The notes: a model not told the origin generated them from the letters alone. A DNA stretch of 64,000 nucleotides from Lysinibacillus sp. 2017 (GCF_003073375.1 NZ_CP029002.1:1784001-1848000), one strand, 5' to 3'. Counted from the first letter of the stretch, positions 35,335-45,902 are shown. A program made the numbers and translations.

Positions 35335-36743
35335 AAAAACTTCGTCTAGCTTTAAAAAAACGCGCACTCAAAACGAAATGGACGATGACAGTCGGCATTA
35401 CAATTTTTGTTAGCTATGCAATAATTTCGATTATTCTTTATATAGCGCTTCAAACATGGCTTATTCATAATGAAGAAAAGAATGCAGAACGAACAGTAGA
35501 TGACTTAACGAGCTTTTTTGAAGCGCAGGGTAATACTGTGACAATACAGAATTTGCAAAATAACAGCGCACTGATGAAAGCAATTTTGACGCAGGAACAA
35601 ACAGTTCGTATTTTCAATTTTGATGGAATCGAAGTGATGCAAATAAATGATGTAAATGGTGCCGCATCATTTCCTGAAACGATGGATAATGATTCTTCTA
35701 CTATTATTACAAAGGAACAAATAAATGGTGATGATGCTTTTGTTTTGCATCAATTCGTTCAAATTGGACGGTTTCAAGGTGTCTTACAATTAATTCATCC
35801 TTTATCAACATTTCAGTCAATGATGAACTATATTTTGACAACACTTTTTATTGTTGGAATGGGTGCTTTGCTTTTTTCGGTTTCAATTAGTTATTATTTG
35901 GCAAACTTATTAATGAATCCTCTAAAACAGTTACGTGATGCGATGGATATTGTACGTGATCAGGGCTTTAAGGCACAGCCTCAGTTTAATTATGAGGCAG
36001 ATGATGAAGTCGGTGATTTATTTAAAATGTATCACTCATTAATGAAAGAACTTGAGATTTCATTTACGAAGCAGCAACAATTTGTAGCTGATGCATCCCA
36101 TGAATTACGAACGCCAATTCAAGTTATTGAAGGTCATTTATCTTTATTAAAACGATGGGGAAAGGATGATCCTGCAGTATTAGCTGAATCGCTTGATACG
36201 TCGCTAGAAGAAATTATGAGAATGAAAAAAATGATTGAGGAATTGTTACAGCTTGCGCGCAATGAGGAAGTTGATAAAGATGCTTCAGCGAATATTGAAG
36301 TAGTATATGAAAATGTTAAACAAGAGCTAATACAACTTTATCCGAGCGCGAAAATAGAAATGACTGTTAAAGGGCAGAGAGTAAATGCAGCGATTACAGA
36401 ACATGCGCTAGAACATATCTTTAGAAATATTATGAATAATGGGTTACGATATACAAGAGATGAATTGTTTATTCATTTACAAATTTACTATTCGGAACAA
36501 ACAATTTCTGTCGCAATACAAGATCATGGTATTGGTATATCAGAAAAACAATTACCATTAATTTTTGAACGTTTTTATCGAGTGGAAGAATCACGTACAA
36601 AAGAAGTATCTGGAACAGGCCTTGGGTTAAGTATCACAAGAATGCTAACCGAAAAATATAAAATAGAGATGAATGTAGAAAGTGAACTGAACAAAGGAAC
36701 GCTATTTATACTTAAATTCCCTGTAAAAAAAGAACATTTCTAG
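35331..36743 (+). CDS. Sensor histidine kinase (ArlS/YkoH-like)
   Basis: This encodes 470 residues. TM1 (about 17-42), an extracytoplasmic sensor (43-165), TM2 (166-192), HAMP (190-245), HisKA with His257 in [17 protein letters not shown], and HATPase with N, G1 (DHGIGI) and G2 (GTGLGLS) boxes. The [11 protein letters not shown] stretch after the His box is characteristic of ArlS-type kinases. It is cognate to the regulator just upstream. Confidence 0.9.
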   Translation: MKKLRLALKKRALKTKWTMTVGITIFVSYAIISIILYIALQTWLIHNEEKNAERTVDDLTSFFEAQGNTVTIQNLQNNSALMKAILTQEQTVRIFNFDGIEVMQINDVNGAASFPETMDNDSSTIITKEQINGDDAFVLHQFVQIGRFQGVLQLIHPLSTFQSMMNYILTTLFIVGMGALLFSVSISYYLANLLMNPLKQLRDAMDIVRDQGFKAQPQFNYEADDEVGDLFKMYHSLMKELEISFTKQQQFVADASHELRTPIQVIEGHLSLLKRWGKDDPAVLAESLDTSLEEIMRMKKMIEELLQLARNEEVDKDASANIEVVYENVKQELIQLYPSAKIEMTVKGQRVNAAITEHALEHIFRNIMNNGLRYTRDELFIHLQIYYSEQTISVAIQDHGIGISEKQLPLIFERFYRVEESRTKEVSGTGLGLSITRMLTEKYKIEMNVESELNKGTLFILKFPVKKEHF

Positions 36744-36967
36744 TTAATCTCAATTAAATTTTAATTGTTCAAGAAAAAATATGCTTATTTTGCATAAAAG
36801 AGTTGTATTTTTTACGAAGAGTAGTAAGATTGAGATGGAAAAAATGTTCTTCTACACTAGACGATCAAGTACTTCTTGTCCTAGTCGGAAGAGCGATAAA
36901 CTATTATCTGATTTATTTAGAAAAACTTATTGGAACAGCCATAAGGCAAAATTTGGAGGTTATTTTC

Positions 36968-39778
36968 ATGTCGAACAATGTATTACCTGCAGGTTCCCCA
37001 TGGTCAGCATTCTCTGGTCCTAACTTAGGTTATGTATTAGAGCAATATGACTTATTCCTGCAATCTCCTGAAGAAGTAGAACCTGAATTAGTAGAATTAT
37101 TCCAAGCATACGGAGGTCCTGTATTTGTAGATGGTCAAGCACCAGCGCAATCAAATACAGCAGTTGCTGGATCTGGAGACTACAAAAAAGTATTAGCAGC
37201 GGTAAAATTAGCAGATGCCATTCGTGAATATGGTCATTTAGCTGCGGATTTATACCCATTGAAAAATCGTAAGCTTGATAACTCACGCATTGAAGAAAGC
37301 GTATTCAATTTAACTGCAAGTGATTTAGCAGTAATTCCTGCATCTGTATTCTTTAAAAATGTGCCAGCTGGCGTAACAAACGGTAAAGAAGCAATCGATT
37401 ACTTAAAATCGATTTATACAGACAAAGTAGGTGTTGAAGTTAGTCACTTACAAAATGCTGAAGAACGTGCTTGGATTGAAGCACAAGTGGAAGCAGGTGC
37501 TTTCAAACAAGCATTATCAGTTGAAGCGAAAAAAGCTGTTTTAGAACGCTTAACTCGCATTGAAAACTTCGAGAAATTCATCCACAAAACATTTGTTGGT
37601 CAAAAACGCTTCTCTGGTGAAGGTTTAGATACACAAGTAATCTTACTTGATGAAATTATTAATGCATCTGAAGCAAAAGGCGTTAAAAACGTGCGTATTG
37701 GTATGGCCCACCGTGGTCGTTTAAACGTATTAACACATGTTTTAAACAAACCTTATGACATGATGTTCTCTGACTTTGCACACGTTTCTAACGATTTATT
37801 CTTCCCTGAAGATGGTCGTTTAGAAATTACAAAAGGTTGGACTGGCGACGTTAAATACCACATGGGTGCTGCTTATACTCGTGAATCTGGTTTAAACGTA
37901 AAATTAGCTTACAACCCATCTCACTTAGAAGTTGGGAACCCAATCGTATTAGGTGCAGCTCGTGCAGCTCAAGACGATACATCTGCTCCTGGTGTTGCAA
38001 AAAATGATACTTCTAAAGCATTCGGTATTTTATTACACGGTGACGCAGCATTTGCTGGTCAAGGTATTGTTACAGAAGGCTTCAACTTTGCAAAAACAAA
38101 AGGTTTCTCAACAGGTGGTACAGTTCAAATTATCGCAAACAACATGATCGGATTCACAACTGAATTAACAGATTCTCGTTCATCAAATTACGCATCTGAC
38201 CCTGCAAAAGGTTATGATGTTCCAGTAATTCACGTAAATGCAGATAGCCCAGAAACAGTGGCAGCTGTTGGTCGTTTCGTAGCGGAATACCGTGAAAAAT
38301 TCAATAAAGACATCGTAATCGATTTAATTGGTTACCGTCGTTATGGTCACAACGAAACAGATGACCCAACAGTTACAAACCCTGAAACATACAAATTAGT
38401 AGCTAAACATGAGCCAATCCGTGCTTTATACGGTGCAGAATTAGCTGCAGCAAATGTTTTATCTGCTGACGAAGTAAAAGCGTTAGATACAAAAATCTAT
38501 GCAGAAATGCAAGCTGCTTACGATCACGTAAAAGCAATGGCAGAAAAAGACGAGCACAATACAATTGATATGCCAGAAGAATTAAAAGTTGAGTTCCCTG
38601 AAATTGACACTACTGTTGATACAGACCGCTTAGCAAAAGTGAACGAAGATTTATTAGTATTTGCTGATGGCTTCGAACCACAGAAAAAATTAGGTAAAAT
38701 TTTAGAAAAACGTCGTGATGCATTCGCTACTGCGAAAATTGACTGGGGTCATGCTGAAACTTTAGCATACGCTACAATTACACAAGACGGCACACCAGTT
38801 CGTTTCACTGGTCAAGATGCACAACGTGGTACGTTCTCTCAACGTCACTTAGTGTTACATGATAAAAATAATGGTTCTGAATTTACTCCATTACACCATG
38901 TTGAAGGCGTTAACGCTTCATTCACAGTTTACAACTCACCACTTACTGAAGCAGGTGTTGTAGGATATGAATATGGTTATAACTTAGAAAACGGTAACGT
39001 ATTATCTGTATGGGAAGCACAATTTGGTGACTTTGCGAACATGGCTCAAGTAATGTTTGATAACTTCATCGCTAGTGCTCGCTCTAAATGGGGTCAAAAA
39101 TCTGGTTTCGTAATCCTTTTACCACATGGTTATGAAGGTCAAGGCCCAGAACACTCATCTAGCCGTATGGAACGTTACTTACAATTATCAGCTGAAAACA
39201 ACTGGTTCGTAGCAAACTGTTCAAATGCAGGTAACTACTACCACTTATTACGTCGTCAAGCTGCACTTTTAGGTACTGAAGGCGTACGTCCATTAGTAGT
39301 TGTTTCACCAAAATCACTTTTACGTCACCCATTAGCAGCAGCATCTGCTGAACAACTTGCAACTGGTCGCTTCCAAGAAGTAATCGAGCAAGAAGGCTTA
39401 GGTAAAAATGTGAAAGCAGTAGAAAAAGTAATTCTTGGTACGGGTAAAGTAATGATCGATTTAGCAGAACGCGTAAAAGATGGCGAAGGTTTCGACCACT
39501 TACACATCGTTCGTGTTGAGCAAATCTATCCATTCCCAACAGAGCAAGTGAAAGAAATCATTGCTCGCTTCCCGAATGTTAAAGAAATCGTTTGGGTACA
39601 AGAAGAGCCTAAAAATCAAGGCGCTTGGACTTATGTTCTTGAAACATTATATGGTATCGCTGAAGGTAAAAAAGTTCGCTATGTAGGTCGTCCTGCAATG
39701 AGCTCAACTTCTGAGGGCGATGGCGATTCACATAAAGCAGCTCAAGCTAAGTTAGTTAACGAAGCACTTGAAAAATAA
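36968..39778 (+). CDS. odhA: 2-oxoglutarate dehydrogenase E1
   Basis: This encodes 936 residues from the ATG at 36968 with GGAGG upstream; a longer frame to 36803 has no ribosome site. It is a thiamine-diphosphate E1 of the TCA-cycle complex. VRIGMAHRGRLNVLTHVL, HGDAAFAGQG (ThDP/Mg), YRRYGHNETDDP and LLPHGYEGQGPEHSS are hallmark segments. Optimised codons indicate high expression. It forms an operon with odhB, with an 89-base gap containing a hairpin. E3 is not in the window. Confidence 0.97.
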   Translation: MSNNVLPAGSPWSAFSGPNLGYVLEQYDLFLQSPEEVEPELVELFQAYGGPVFVDGQAPAQSNTAVAGSGDYKKVLAAVKLADAIREYGHLAADLYPLKNRKLDNSRIEESVFNLTASDLAVIPASVFFKNVPAGVTNGKEAIDYLKSIYTDKVGVEVSHLQNAEERAWIEAQVEAGAFKQALSVEAKKAVLERLTRIENFEKFIHKTFVGQKRFSGEGLDTQVILLDEIINASEAKGVKNVRIGMAHRGRLNVLTHVLNKPYDMMFSDFAHVSNDLFFPEDGRLEITKGWTGDVKYHMGAAYTRESGLNVKLAYNPSHLEVGNPIVLGAARAAQDDTSAPGVAKNDTSKAFGILLHGDAAFAGQGIVTEGFNFAKTKGFSTGGTVQIIANNMIGFTTELTDSRSSNYASDPAKGYDVPVIHVNADSPETVAAVGRFVAEYREKFNKDIVIDLIGYRRYGHNETDDPTVTNPETYKLVAKHEPIRALYGAELAAANVLSADEVKALDTKIYAEMQAAYDHVKAMAEKDEHNTIDMPEELKVEFPEIDTTVDTDRLAKVNEDLLVFADGFEPQKKLGKILEKRRDAFATAKIDWGHAETLAYATITQDGTPVRFTGQDAQRGTFSQRHLVLHDKNNGSEFTPLHHVEGVNASFTVYNSPLTEAGVVGYEYGYNLENGNVLSVWEAQFGDFANMAQVMFDNFIASARSKWGQKSGFVILLPHGYEGQGPEHSSSRMERYLQLSAENNWFVANCSNAGNYYHLLRRQAALLGTEGVRPLVVVSPKSLLRHPLAAASAEQLATGRFQEVIEQEGLGKNVKAVEKVILGTGKVMIDLAERVKDGEGFDHLHIVRVEQIYPFPTEQVKEIIARFPNVKEIVWVQEEPKNQGAWTYVLETLYGIAEGKKVRYVGRPAMSSTSEGDGDSHKAAQAKLVNEALEK

Positions 39779-39799
39779 TTCCAATAGGGAATAAATGAG

Positions 39800-39824
39800 G
39801 GCTACTTCTTATAAGAGAAGTAGC
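39800..39824 (+). terminator. Hairpin between odhA and odhB
   Basis: GGCTACTTCT pairs perfectly with AGAAGTAGCC around five bases. There is no T run, so it is more likely an mRNA stability or processing hairpin than a full stop. Confidence 0.5.
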
Positions 39825-39867
39825 CTGCTATACGAAATGTATAGCGTTATTAAAGGAGGATATTAAC

Positions 39868-41112
39868 GTGGCAGAAATTAAAGTTCCTGAATTAGCAGAA
39901 TCAATCACTGAAGGTACAATTGCTCAGTGGGTTAAAAAAGTTGGAGATCGCGTAGAAAAAGGCGAATTCATCGTAGAATTAGAAACAGATAAAGTTAACG
40001 CTGAGATCATCTCTGAAGAAGCAGGTATCTTAACTCAAATTACAGCTGAAGAAGGCGACACTGTATTAGTAGGTCAAGTTATCGCAATCGTTGAAGCAGG
40101 CGAAGGCGCTGCACCAGCACCGGCTGCACCAGCAAAAGAAGAAGCGCCAGCTCCAGTAGCTGAAGCACCAAAAGCTCCAGTTGCAGCAGCTCCTGTAGTA
40201 GAAACTTCTAACGAACGCGTTGTGGCTTCACCAGCAGCTCGTAAATTAGCACGTGAAAAAGGTATCGACTTAGCGGCAATTTCACCAGTAGATCCACAAG
40301 GTCGCGTACGTGTACAAGACGTAGCAGCTCACGGTACAGCACCTGTAGCAGCACCAGTTGCAGCGGCTCCAGTAGCAAATGGTCCAATGATCTTCACACC
40401 AGCTGGCGAAACAAATCGCGTAACAGTTGAAAAAATGTCTCGTCGTCGTCAAACAATTGCAAAACGTTTATTAGAAGTTAAACAATCAACTGCAATGTTA
40501 ACTACATTCAACGAAATCGACATGACAAACATCATGGCATTACGTAAACGTAAACAAGAAGAATTCGTAAAAGCTAACGATATTAAATTAGGCTTCATGT
40601 CATTCTTCACTAAAGCAGTAGTTGCTGCTCTTAAAAAATATCCATACGTTAACGCTCAAATTAATGGTGATGAAATTCACTTAAACAACTTCTTCGATAT
40701 CGGTATCGCAGTATCAACTGAAGACGGTTTAGTAGTACCAGTTGTTCGTGATGCAAACGCTAAAAACTTTGCTGAAATCGAAAAAGATATCGCTGGTTTA
40801 GCTAAAAAAGCTCGCGATAAAAAATTAGGCTTAAACGACATGGCTGGTGGTTCTTTCACAATCACTAACGGTGGTGTATTCGGTTCATTAATGTCTACAC
40901 CAATCATGAACGGTACACAAGCTGGTATTTTAGGTATGCACTCAATCCTTAAACGCCCAATCGCTGTAGGTGATGAAGTTCAAATCCGTCCAATGATGTA
41001 CGTAGCATTATCTTATGACCACCGTATCATCGATGGTAAAGATTCTGTAGGCTTCTTAAAAACAGTTAAAGAAATGATCGAAAACCCAGAAGATTTATTA
41101 TTAAACTCTTAA
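39868..41112 (+). CDS. odhB: 2-oxoglutarate dehydrogenase E2 (dihydrolipoyl succinyltransferase)
   Basis: This encodes 414 residues, GTG start with AAAGGAGGA upstream. It has one lipoyl domain (1-77; lipoyl-Lys in [11 protein letters not shown]), an Ala/Pro linker, an E1/E3-binding domain (about 118-155, [16 protein letters not shown]), a second Ala/Pro linker, and a catalytic domain with [11 protein letters not shown] (His and Asp). It transfers the succinyl group from E1 to CoA. It forms an operon with odhA and ends at a strong terminator. Confidence 0.97.
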   Translation: MAEIKVPELAESITEGTIAQWVKKVGDRVEKGEFIVELETDKVNAEIISEEAGILTQITAEEGDTVLVGQVIAIVEAGEGAAPAPAAPAKEEAPAPVAEAPKAPVAAAPVVETSNERVVASPAARKLAREKGIDLAAISPVDPQGRVRVQDVAAHGTAPVAAPVAAAPVANGPMIFTPAGETNRVTVEKMSRRRQTIAKRLLEVKQSTAMLTTFNEIDMTNIMALRKRKQEEFVKANDIKLGFMSFFTKAVVAALKKYPYVNAQINGDEIHLNNFFDIGIAVSTEDGLVVPVVRDANAKNFAEIEKDIAGLAKKARDKKLGLNDMAGGSFTITNGGVFGSLMSTPIMNGTQAGILGMHSILKRPIAVGDEVQIRPMMYVALSYDHRIIDGKDSVGFLKTVKEMIENPEDLLLNS

Positions 41113-41126
41113 GAATAACTTCTTAT

Positions 41127-41164
41127 AAAGATGCCAACGCAATAATGCGTTGGCATCTTTTTTT
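41127..41164 (+). terminator. Intrinsic terminator after odhB
   Basis: A 15-bp perfect stem AAAGATGCCAACGCA with complement and a T run. Confidence 0.9.
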
Positions 41165-41344
41165 ACGCCGTTTTCTGTTTGATTTTGACAGAAAGTGGTG
41201 TTTTTAGTATTAAAATGTTTTCGGTATAGGGAAATGTAGAAAAGATACATGATAATTGTAAAAATTATCTAATTAATAAAAGGGATTTCTTCAGTAATAG
41301 TGTATTTATTAATAGATGGTACATAATGGGGGAGGGTTCACTCA

Positions 41345-42796
41345 ATGTTTAAAGCGTATGATTCAGCAACATTTTTTGATGAAATGCTAAAAGATGATTT
41401 ACCGAAAAAGCATTATATTCCATTTTATGAACAGCTTCAAAAATTTTCGAATGAGCAATTACAAAACAAACATATGGAAGCACAATCTAGTTTCTTACGA
41501 CAAGGAATAACTTTTACTGTGTATGGTGCTCAAGGTGGAATAGAGCGTACAATGCCATTTGATTTTGTGCCTATTATTATTCCAGGTGAAACATGGAGTG
41601 AAATTGAGCTTGGTATTAAGCAAAGGGTTAAAGCACTCAATTATTTTTTACAAGATGTTTATAATGAGCGAAATATACTTAATGCAGGTATTATTCCCGC
41701 TCATTTAGTCGATGAAAATCCTTATTATTATAAGCAAGTAATTGGCATAAATTTAGCATTAGAAAATCATATTTTTATGGCTGGTATTGACCTCATTCGT
41801 GATGAATGTGGAAAATATCGTGTATTAGAAGATAATTTACGGAATCCATCAGGTCTTAGCTATGTGTTTCAAAACCGCTTAGTCATGCGTAAAACATATC
41901 CTGAGTTTTTCAGCGATTATGCCATTCTATCTTTAGAAGAGCAAATGGAAGCGATGGAAAAAGCCCTTTTATCACATCGACCGCCAAATTTAGCTACAGA
42001 TGAAGAAGTAAATGCCGTCCTGTTAACTGCTGGTGTTTACAACTCTGCTTATTACGATCATGTATTTTTAGCGAAGGAAATGAATATCCCCCTTGTAGAA
42101 GGTAGAGATTTAATCGTACAAGATAATAGCGTCTACTTAAAAACAATTCACGGATTAAAACGAGTAGATATTATTTATCGCCGTATTGATGATGAATTTT
42201 TAGATCCAGAAGTTTTCCGCGAAGATTCCATGCTTGGGGTTCCGGGAATGGTGCAAGCTTACAAAGAAGGTAATGTAGCTATCTTAAATGCCGTAGGGAA
42301 TGGTGTAGCTGATGACAAGGCCATGTATGCGTATGTCCCAGATATGATTCGATTTTATTTAAATGAGGAACCTATTATTGATAATGTGGAGACATATTTA
42401 CTAAATGATGAACAACAGCGTAACTGGGTACTGAAAAATTTAGATAAGCTTGTTGTCAAAAATGTGGGAGCTTCAGGAGGCTATGACATGCTCATTGGCC
42501 CGCATTCAACGCAGGAATTACGAGACATTTTCCATAAAAAGATACTAGAAGCACCTCATCAATATATTGCACAACCAACAATTAAGTTGTCGCGCGCGCC
42601 TGCTTATCAGGATGGACGATTTTATCCTTGCCACATTGATCTACGTATTTATGCGATTCAAGGAGAGCAAATGCATATTGTCCCTGGAGGCTTATCTCGT
42701 GTTGCATTGAAGGAAGGTTCACTTGTGGTCAATTCCTCACAAGGGGGCGGTGGGAAGGATACGTGGGTTCTTAAGGAGGACGGACAACATGCTTAG
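41345..42796 (+). CDS. Circularly permuted ATP-grasp protein (DUF404/DUF407)
   Basis: This encodes 483 residues, ATG with GGGGGAGGG upstream. It belongs to the circularly permuted type-2 ATP-grasp family: PFDFVPIIIPGETWSEIE, RVLEDNLRNPSGLSYV, VKNVGASGGYDMLIGP (nucleotide loop) and CHIDLRIYAI near the end. ATP-grasp enzymes join a carboxylate to an amine through acyl-phosphate. It overlaps the alpha-E gene by eight bases and is followed by a transglutaminase-like gene. This trio recurs in many bacteria; a peptide-bond or isopeptide-modification pathway has been proposed from comparative genomics, but the product is unknown. Confidence 0.85.
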   Translation: MFKAYDSATFFDEMLKDDLPKKHYIPFYEQLQKFSNEQLQNKHMEAQSSFLRQGITFTVYGAQGGIERTMPFDFVPIIIPGETWSEIELGIKQRVKALNYFLQDVYNERNILNAGIIPAHLVDENPYYYKQVIGINLALENHIFMAGIDLIRDECGKYRVLEDNLRNPSGLSYVFQNRLVMRKTYPEFFSDYAILSLEEQMEAMEKALLSHRPPNLATDEEVNAVLLTAGVYNSAYYDHVFLAKEMNIPLVEGRDLIVQDNSVYLKTIHGLKRVDIIYRRIDDEFLDPEVFREDSMLGVPGMVQAYKEGNVAILNAVGNGVADDKAMYAYVPDMIRFYLNEEPIIDNVETYLLNDEQQRNWVLKNLDKLVVKNVGASGGYDMLIGPHSTQELRDIFHKKILEAPHQYIAQPTIKLSRAPAYQDGRFYPCHIDLRIYAIQGEQMHIVPGGLSRVALKEGSLVVNSSQGGGGKDTWVLKEDGQHA

Positions 42797-43736
42797 TCGT
42801 GTCGCAGATTCTTTATATTGGTTAGGTCGTTACAGTGAGCGTGCTTATACAAATGCATATATTATAAATGTACAAATAGATCAAATGCTTGAACTTAGTC
42901 GTACAGAAAAGCAGTACGAACAGCAATGGCATACAATTTTAAGTATTTGTGGGTATATTGAAAGCTATGAAAGTCGTTATGAAGGTTATCCAATTTCTCA
43001 AATGCTTAACTATCTCATCTCAGATCTCCAAAATTACAACTCTATCGATAGTTTGCTCACAGGTATTCGTAACAACGCGAAAAACACGCGTGACTGTATT
43101 CCAAATGCATTATTTGAAGAATGGAATAGTTTGTACTTAGCAAACAATGAATCCCCTCTACAAGCACCGTATACCGTATTAGCTACGACGGAGTATTTAG
43201 TAAAGGTACGCAAAACATCATTAACGGCAACAGGTATTATTGATTCACTCATGTCTCGTGATGAATCTTTCTTATTTATGAAGATCGGTAAATGGTTAGA
43301 ACGATCAGAAAAAACGGCGTTAATTATATTGAATTTGATGGAAAATGAAGAAATATTAAAGCAGGATTTTGCCGTAACGTTGGCCCTTCAATTAACGAAT
43401 ACGTTGGATGAGTATACACGTCGTTCGCGTATGCGTGATGCGGAGAAAGTGTTGAATTTTCTTGTAGGCGATAAGAATTGTTCACGTTCTGTTGGTTATG
43501 GCATTGGGAAAATAAAAAATACAATTTTTGAAATTGAAAATCATGAAGTTCCGCTATATGCTCAACAGTTATTTGAGGCAATAGAAGCAATAGAAGTTTT
43601 AATTCAACAAAATGCATCGGATATGACAAAACAAGAACGTAAGCAATGGGTGATACAAATTCACAACCAATGTATAAAATTAGGGCCGATTTTTTCTGAA
43701 ACCTATTACTTAACGGAGCCGATTTTAGTGAAATAA
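42789..43736 (+). CDS. Alpha-E domain protein (DUF403)
   Basis: This encodes 315 residues from the ATG at 42789 (AAGGAGGA upstream, inside the ATP-grasp gene). It opens MLSRVADSLYWLGRYSERA, the DUF403 signature, and is all-helical with many Glu/Arg pairs (MKIGKWLERSEKTALII). It carries no membrane segment. The family is nearly always next to a permuted ATP-grasp and a transglutaminase gene, as here, so it probably acts as a partner or a third step. No reaction is known. Confidence 0.85.
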   Translation: MLSRVADSLYWLGRYSERAYTNAYIINVQIDQMLELSRTEKQYEQQWHTILSICGYIESYESRYEGYPISQMLNYLISDLQNYNSIDSLLTGIRNNAKNTRDCIPNALFEEWNSLYLANNESPLQAPYTVLATTEYLVKVRKTSLTATGIIDSLMSRDESFLFMKIGKWLERSEKTALIILNLMENEEILKQDFAVTLALQLTNTLDEYTRRSRMRDAEKVLNFLVGDKNCSRSVGYGIGKIKNTIFEIENHEVPLYAQQLFEAIEAIEVLIQQNASDMTKQERKQWVIQIHNQCIKLGPIFSETYYLTEPILVK

Positions 43737-43787
43737 GCCCCATATTATAAGATCAATATGAAACTTACTTTCTAAGGGGAAATGACA

Positions 43788-44642
43788 ATGAAATATCGCA
43801 TTACACATACAAATATATTTCGTTATGACACAGAAGTTGAACAATCGCTGAATACGATACGTTTAAAGCCGCGTAACAATGAATGCCAGCGCTTAATTTC
43901 CTATGATGTGAAAATTAAGCCAGAATCTTTAACACGCGATAATATTGACATTTGGCTAAATCCAATCAGTTCGTTTTTTATAGCAGAGAAACATCACGAA
44001 CTTGAAGTAACGTCGCATGCCCATGTAAGTGTGCAACGTGCGCCGTATATTTACCAAATTCATTATTCGGATGAAATGAAAAATATTTTTCACTCACAAA
44101 TTTTTAGAGAACATTATTTAGCCTATTTAACAACATCTCGGTATACCTCACTTCTACCATATCAATTAGAAGAAATCGTGCAAGCTGTAGGGCAAACAGA
44201 CAACCCTATGAAATTTGCCCTTAATTTAATGACCTATTTATACAATTCAATCGCATATAATCCGTATGCAACAACGATCGATACAACTGCAAGTGAATCA
44301 TGGTATATAAAGCAAGGCGTCTGCCAAGATTATTCGCATATTATGCTTGGTGTTCTTCGACATATGAATATACCTGCACGTTATATTAGTGGGTATTTGT
44401 ATGTTGGAGAAAACGATGATTTAATTGGTGATACGGCGACACATGCTTGGGTAGAAGTAATGGTACCAGGAGTTGGTTGGATTGGTTTAGATCCGACAAA
44501 TAATGTGGAAGTGCTTGAAAATCATATTAACCTTTGTGTAGGCCGTGATTTTCGCGATGTTTCACCAATTGAAGGCGTTTATCAAGGTGGCATGCATACA
44601 CTTGAAGTTAAAGTAAATGTCGAGAAAATAGCACATTTTTAA
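43788..44642 (+). CDS. Transglutaminase-like protein
   Basis: This encodes 284 residues; the ATG at 43788 lies eight bases after AAGGGG, the ATG at 43782 too close. An N-terminal beta domain (HTNIFRYDTEVEQSLNTIRLKPR as landmark, residues 5-27) precedes the papain-like core with the triad Cys in QGVCQDYSHIML, His in THAWVEV and Asp in LDPTNN. There is no signal peptide, so it acts in the cytoplasm. It could be a peptidase or amidase reversing or trimming what the ATP-grasp enzyme makes. Last gene of the operon. Confidence 0.87.
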   Translation: MKYRITHTNIFRYDTEVEQSLNTIRLKPRNNECQRLISYDVKIKPESLTRDNIDIWLNPISSFFIAEKHHELEVTSHAHVSVQRAPYIYQIHYSDEMKNIFHSQIFREHYLAYLTTSRYTSLLPYQLEEIVQAVGQTDNPMKFALNLMTYLYNSIAYNPYATTIDTTASESWYIKQGVCQDYSHIMLGVLRHMNIPARYISGYLYVGENDDLIGDTATHAWVEVMVPGVGWIGLDPTNNVEVLENHINLCVGRDFRDVSPIEGVYQGGMHTLEVKVNVEKIAHF

Positions 44643-44756
44643 TTAACTTTATCAAGAAATGCTATCTATCAAAATATTTCTGAAAAATGATTGTTGACGG
44701 AAATGTCGCAATATTGTACTATTATCTTATTAATTTAATAACAAAACCTCACAATC

Positions 44757-44943
44757 TCGTGAGGTAGAGGCGCGGTATTTATTAGTTTTTCATTTAGTCA
44801 TGGAGCTGGCATTGAGATGGAGAAGAAGGAACTATCGCCGAAGTGTTGTTAATGCCCTTGTTAACAATGCTGGGTCTGTAATGAATAATTACAGAACTGT
44901 CTCAATCATCTATCCCTGATGGTTGAGTTGAGCTATCTCAATA
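44757..44943 (+). ncRNA. Lysine riboswitch (L-box) aptamer
   Basis: The sequence follows the L-box order: P1 5' strand TGAGGTAG then AGGCGCGG; the core ACTATCGCCGAAGTG; GCTGGGTCTG; an ACTGTC segment; and P1 3' strand CTATCTCA. These align with the AGATAGAGGTGCG, GTCGCCGAAG and GGCTGTC parts of the B. subtilis lysC leader. The size of about 187 nt is also right. The adjoining terminator makes it a transcriptional OFF switch: lysine binding should stop expression of the importer. Confidence 0.88.
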
Positions 44944-44981
44944 ATGGGAATTGACTGAGGATTTGGGCTAATTTTAGTGTA

Positions 44982-45017
44982 CGCGACCTGAAGTTCTTCT
45001 TTAGGTCGCTTTTTGCA
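44982..45017 (+). terminator. Riboswitch-controlled terminator
   Basis: GCGACCTgAAG pairs with (TT)TAGGTCGC and is followed by five T residues, 43 bases before the start codon of the binding-protein gene. It is the expression platform of the L-box. Confidence 0.8.
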
Positions 45018-45059
45018 TTCAAAAATAACCAAAAATTTAATTTTAAGGAGAGATTTGGG

Positions 45060-45890
45060 ATGAAAAAGAAATTATTAGTGCTATTTGCAGCAATGATGAC
45101 TATGTTAGTTTTGGCGGCATGTGGTTCAGATGACGAAGGGTCTACGGGTTCTGACAAAAAAGTATTAAAAGTTGGGATGGAAGCAGCTTATGCTCCATTT
45201 AACTGGACACAAAAAGATGATTCAAACGGCGGTGTAGGAATCAAAGGTTCAAAAGAATTTGCGGCAGGCTATGATGTTGAAATTGCAAAGAAAATTGCAG
45301 ACGGATTAGATATGGAATTACAAATTGTTAAAACAGACTGGGATGGTTTAGTACCTTCACTTCAATCAGGTGCGATTGATTTAGTGATTGCGGGTATGTC
45401 CCCAACAGAAGATCGTAAAGAGACAATAGACTTCACTGAAAACTACTATACAAGTGACTATGTAATCGTTGTTAAAAAAGATGGCCCTTATGCAGGTGCT
45501 AAAACATTAAGCGATTTCTCTGGCGCTAAAATTACTGGACAACAAGCAACAACTCACTATGATGTAATCGATCAAATCAAAGGAGTTAAAAAACAAGTAG
45601 CTGCAACGGATTTCGGCGCTATGCGTGTACAACTTCAATCAGGTGCAATTGATGGCTACGTTTCAGAGCGTCCTGAAGGAATCTCGGCTGAAATGGCATT
45701 AGAGAACTTTAAATACATTGTTCCAGAACCAAACTTTGAAGCAGACCCTTCAGCTACAGCAGTTGCAGTTGGCCTAAAAAAAGGTTCGGATTTAGCAGAA
45801 GGCATCAACAAAGTATTAGCTGAAATTTCGGAAGATGATCGTCTTAAATTAATGGAAGATGCAATCGCTAACCAACCGGCTGCACAATAA
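45060..45890 (+). CDS. Amino-acid ABC transporter binding lipoprotein, probably for lysine
   Basis: This encodes 276 residues, with AAGGAGAGA upstream. The lipobox LAAC places it on the outer face. It is a family-3 (polar amino acid) periplasmic-binding protein: LKVGMEAAYAPFNW, YDVEIAKKIADGL, DLVIAGMSPTEDRKETIDFTENYY (landmarks between residues 35 and 135) and a DGYVSERP hinge segment. The family does not fix the ligand, but the L-box upstream predicts lysine. A hairpin separates it from the permease gene, which would allow more binding protein than membrane parts. Confidence 0.9.
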   Translation: MKKKLLVLFAAMMTMLVLAACGSDDEGSTGSDKKVLKVGMEAAYAPFNWTQKDDSNGGVGIKGSKEFAAGYDVEIAKKIADGLDMELQIVKTDWDGLVPSLQSGAIDLVIAGMSPTEDRKETIDFTENYYTSDYVIVVKKDGPYAGAKTLSDFSGAKITGQQATTHYDVIDQIKGVKKQVAATDFGAMRVQLQSGAIDGYVSERPEGISAEMALENFKYIVPEPNFEADPSATAVAVGLKKGSDLAEGINKVLAEISEDDRLKLMEDAIANQPAAQ

Positions 45891-45902
45891 TATTTAATGA
45901 TG

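Noticed and set aside
39159-39539. 126-codon minus-strand frame opposite odhA
   Set aside because: Leu-rich antisense shadow of the odhA codons.
44757-44943. T-box or SAM leader as the identity of the structured leader before the ABC importer
   Set aside because: The AGGCGCG, TCGCCGAAGTG and ACTGTC order and the P1 pairing fit the lysine L-box; no GGTGGNACCGCG T-box or SAM core was found.
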